DNA of 64,000 bases from Nitrosomonadales bacterium (GTDB taxonomy: Bacteria > Pseudomonadota > Gammaproteobacteria > Burkholderiales > Nitrosomonadaceae). Of the stretch, positions 61,367 through 64,000 are shown one piece after another. Under the pieces are notes generated by a model. That model was not told the origin of the DNA, searched no databases, and saw only the letters and a program-made list of their open reading frames with translations. The translations under genes and the position numbers were made by a program. Position 1 is the stretch's first letter. Every line of letters begins with the position of its first letter. The stretch covers positions 1 to 64,000 of the forward strand of contig VFJL01000065.1 in assembly GCA_009886095.1 (NCBI GenBank), given 5' to 3'.

Positions 61367-62722
61367 ATGGCAAATACCGACATCATTGCTGCCATTGCTA
61401 CTCCGCCGGGGCGAGGCGGCATTGGTGTGGTGAGAATTTCTGGTCAAAACCTGCAACCATTAGCCCGGGCGGTTCTTGGTTATATCCCTAAGCAACGTTA
61501 CGCCAGCTTAAGCAAATTTCTCGATAAGAATGGGTTGGTCATAGATCAGGGCATTGCTCTTTATTTTCCCGCACCGCATTCTTACACCGGTGAAGATATA
61601 CTGGAGTTACAGGGTCATGGTGGCCAGGCAATAATGAGCCTGTTGCTTTCCAGTTGTCTCGCTGCTGGAGCTAGGGTGGCGCAACCCGGGGAGTTTACTC
61701 TGCGCGCTTTTCTTAACAACAAGCTAGATCTTGCCCAGGCTGAAAGTGTGGCTGACATCATAGACGCCAGCACCAACGAAGCTGCGCGCTGTGCCATGCG
61801 GTCATTGCAAGGGGAGTTTTCTGTCACTATCCGCACCTTGGTGCAGGCAGTTACCGGCTTGCGCATGCTGGTCGAAGCAACGCTGGACTTTCCAGAGGAA
61901 GAAACGGATTCTCTGCAATACGCTGATGTGCATGGTAAGCTCAAAAGCATTCAGATGCGACTAGAGTGTGTGCTTACATCGTCCCGACAAGGCAGCTTGC
62001 TTCGTGATGGTATGTGCATAGTGCTGGTGGGTCAGCCTAACGTCGGCAAATCTAGTCTTATGAATCGATTGGCCGAAGAGGAGGTGGCTATTGTCGCCGA
62101 AATTCCCGGCACTACTCGAGACGCTGTTCGCCATACGATCAATCTGGAAGGTGTGCCATTGCATCTGATAGATACCGCTGGCCTGCGGGAAACGAATGAC
62201 ATTGTGGAACAAATAGGCATTGCACGCACTCGCGCTGCTATCGAGAAAGCTGATCTAGCGCTGTTGTTGGTAGACAGCCATTTGGGTGCTACCCTCGAGG
62301 ATTGGGCGATACTAAATACTTTTCCCGCAGGATTGCCAGTAATCCAAGTATTTAACAAAATAGATATATCGCACGAAGCTCCGCGAGTCAAAAGTGAAGA
62401 AGGAAGATTGGAGATTTATCTTTCCGCCAAGACCGGCGCCGGGATAGAATTATTACAGCAGAAACTGCAGGAAATTATTGGCTGGCAGTCACCTTCTGAG
62501 GGTGAGGGTCTGTTCATGGCGCGCCATCGCCATCTGCAGGCTTTGGCAGAAACCAAAAGACATCTGGAGAGAGCGGTCGAGATAACCAGATGCGGCAGTC
62601 AATCAGAGTTGTTAGCGGAAGAGTTGCGACTTGCTCAATCGGCGCTGTCATCTATTACCGGTGAATTCAGTGCTGACGCCTTGCTGGGCGAGATATTTTC
62701 TCACTTTTGTATCGGAAAGTAA
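61367..62722 (+). CDS. mnmE: tRNA modification GTPase MnmE
   Basis: A 451-aa protein. The N-terminal formyl-THF-binding domain starts DIIAAIATPPGRGGIGVVRISG. The G-domain has GQPNVGKSSL (G1, near residue 223), GTTRDAV (G2), DTAGLRE (G3) and NKID (G4). The C-terminus ends FCIGK, with the catalytic Cys typical of MnmE. With MnmG it installs cmnm5-type groups at U34 of certain tRNAs. It lies 97 bp after yidC, and mnmG follows. Confidence 0.97.
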   Translation: MANTDIIAAIATPPGRGGIGVVRISGQNLQPLARAVLGYIPKQRYASLSKFLDKNGLVIDQGIALYFPAPHSYTGEDILELQGHGGQAIMSLLLSSCLAAGARVAQPGEFTLRAFLNNKLDLAQAESVADIIDASTNEAARCAMRSLQGEFSVTIRTLVQAVTGLRMLVEATLDFPEEETDSLQYADVHGKLKSIQMRLECVLTSSRQGSLLRDGMCIVLVGQPNVGKSSLMNRLAEEEVAIVAEIPGTTRDAVRHTINLEGVPLHLIDTAGLRETNDIVEQIGIARTRAAIEKADLALLLVDSHLGATLEDWAILNTFPAGLPVIQVFNKIDISHEAPRVKSEEGRLEIYLSAKTGAGIELLQQKLQEIIGWQSPSEGEGLFMARHRHLQALAETKRHLERAVEITRCGSQSELLAEELRLAQSALSSITGEFSADALLGEIFSHFCIGK

Positions 62723-62795
62723 TTTCTGGCCTATTTTATTTGGCCGCTATGCTCTGTTGTATGGAACAAAATAGACTATGGGCGTTCCCCAAAAA

Positions 62796-62811
62796 TGTTT
62801 CACGTGAAACA
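62796..62811. promoter_or_regulatory. parS centromere site
   Basis: TGTTTCACGTGAAACA is a perfect 16-bp palindrome identical to the bacterial consensus parS site bound by ParB. It lies between mnmE and mnmG, where origin-proximal parS sites are typical, with parAB usually just beyond mnmG-rsmG. Confidence 0.93.
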
Positions 62812-62930
62812 TTCATCTAATCTCTAAAGATCATGCCGACCTTCCCTGGCGACCAAGAGACGCACTTACATCAGCATTTGTTTTACCGTAGAATGTTTTC
62901 CTTCCGGACTCTTGATGACTATTAATACCG

Positions 62931-64000
62931 ATGGGTTTCTCTGAAAATTTTGACGTGATTGTGGTGGGTGGCGGCCATGCTGGCACTGAAGCGGCGCTTG
63001 CTGCTGCGCGTATGGGGCAAAAAACACTGTTGCTTTCGCACAATATCGAAACGCTGGGACAAATGTCGTGCAATCCGTCCATTGGCGGCATAGGCAAGGG
63101 GCACTTGGTTAAGGAAGTAGATGCGCTGGGCGGCGTCATGGCCGCTGCCACCGACGAGGCTGGCATCCAGTTTCGAATACTCAATTCCAGCAAGGGGCCG
63201 GCAGTGCGTGCGACCCGTGCTCAAGTTGACCGAACACTCTATCGTCAGGCAATTCGCTATCGTTTGGAAAACCAGCCCAATCTTTGGTTGTTCCAGCAAG
63301 CGGTAGATGATCTTACGCTTGAAGGTGATCGGGTCACAGGAGTCGTCACTCAACTGGGAATAAGGTTTTCCGCTTGCGCGGTTGTACTGACTGCCGGTAC
63401 ATTTCTTGGTGGTTTGGCACATATCGGAACAAGTAATTTCCAAGCGGGGAGGGCCGGCGATCCGCCGTCTATCAGTCTTGCGCTTCGTTTGCGTGAAATG
63501 AAGCTTCCAGTAGGGCGGCTGAAAACTGGTACACCACCGCGCATTGATGGACGCAGTATAGATTATTCGGGAATGATGGAACAAGCTGGTGATAACCCTG
63601 TGCCAGTATTTTCGTTCCTAGGCAGTGTTTTCCAGCACCCGTACCAACTGTCCTGCTGGATTACCCACACCAACAACAAGACTCACGACATTATTCGTGC
63701 AGGTTTGGATCGGTCGCCATTGTTCGCCGGCACAATCGAAGGTGTCGGACCACGTTATTGTCCTTCCATCGAAGATAAGGTGGTACGGTTTTCCGCCAAA
63801 GAATCACACCAGATTTTTCTTGAACCGGAAGGACTCAATACTCACGAGGTGTACCCCAACGGAATATCGACCAGTTTACCATTCGATATGCAGGTTGACT
63901 TGGTGCGCTCGATCAAAGGGCTGGAAAATGCGCATATTATACGACCTGGCTACGCCATCGAATACGATTATTTTGATCCGCGTGGACTCAAGAGCTCTCT
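62931..64000 (+). CDS. mnmG: tRNA modification enzyme MnmG (partial at window end)
   Basis: The first 356 codons of the ~630-aa flavoprotein. The FAD-binding start [23 protein letters not shown] is clear, followed by [50 protein letters not shown] and [17 protein letters not shown]. The window ends at [11 protein letters not shown]. The frame stays open to 64000. It works with MnmE on tRNA wobble uridines. The ATG at 62931 has a weak ribosome site; an out-of-frame ATG at 62915 is excluded. Confidence 0.96.
   Translation, partial: MGFSENFDVIVVGGGHAGTEAALAAARMGQKTLLLSHNIETLGQMSCNPSIGGIGKGHLVKEVDALGGVMAAATDEAGIQFRILNSSKGPAVRATRAQVDRTLYRQAIRYRLENQPNLWLFQQAVDDLTLEGDRVTGVVTQLGIRFSACAVVLTAGTFLGGLAHIGTSNFQAGRAGDPPSISLALRLREMKLPVGRLKTGTPPRIDGRSIDYSGMMEQAGDNPVPVFSFLGSVFQHPYQLSCWITHTNNKTHDIIRAGLDRSPLFAGTIEGVGPRYCPSIEDKVVRFSAKESHQIFLEPEGLNTHEVYPNGISTSLPFDMQVDLVRSIKGLENAHIIRPGYAIEYDYFDPRGLKSS

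Overview
This window looks like a betaproteobacterial chromosome, most likely a Nitrosomonadales-type lineage (Gallionellaceae-like), judged from gene content and order. The order gyrB-dnaN-dnaA | rpmH-rnpA-yidD-yidC-mnmE-(parS)-mnmG, the glyA/nrdR/ribD/ribE/ribBA/ribH/nusB/thiL/pgpA/cinA series, recA-recX and a RegB/RegA redox pair support this. The taxon is inferred without any database search. The right end is the replication-origin neighbourhood.

Layout. (1) 1-4797: a small integrative element in the 3' end of a tRNA-Thr(CGT) gene, bounded by 46-bp direct repeats. It carries a tyrosine integrase, an AlpA-like regulator, a DUF3987 replication-type protein and a terminase-small-subunit-like protein, so it resembles a minimal phage-satellite island. 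(2) 4798-8840: a degraded tRNA-Asn remnant and a fragment of a contractile injection system (tube, sheath, spike) interrupted by a frameshifted pseudogene. (3) 9154-16280: an MFS transporter, threonine deaminase, an outer-membrane porin, a GNAT enzyme, a BON lipoprotein and several gene remnants. (4) 16466-24838: a five-gene fatty-acid beta-oxidation cluster. (5) 25087-31592: mixed small genes, including a nuclease-like protein, small lipoproteins, a deletion scar next to tRNA-Arg(CCT), an MFS transporter, a periplasmic peroxiredoxin and a DksA-type zinc-finger protein. (6) 31605-42077: smr, trxB, alaS (with an unusual in-frame insertion), then a foreign-looking cassette wedged between alaS and recX-recA. 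The cassette holds a broken MmeI-like restriction-methylation gene, an 84-aa protein, a COG3541-like nucleotidyltransferase and a 175-aa protein. (7) 42281-51350: cinA, pgpA, thiL, nusB and the riboflavin genes, with regB/regA inserted on the opposite strand. (8) 51583-64000: glyA, gyrB, dnaN, dnaA and the rpmH-to-mnmG side of the origin.

Two themes tie the accessory parts together. First, mobile-element scars are frequent: the tRNA-Thr island, the tRNA-Asn remnant, an integron-integrase-like fragment, and an integrase/hsdM fusion scar at tRNA-Arg. Second, several families of short repeats are scattered through the window. One is a ~140-bp MITE-like element with inverted ends, present in whole or in part at about six places and often touching gene starts. 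Another is a 203-bp palindromic element with perfect 24-bp ends. Three different small palindromes sit inside the broken methyltransferase.
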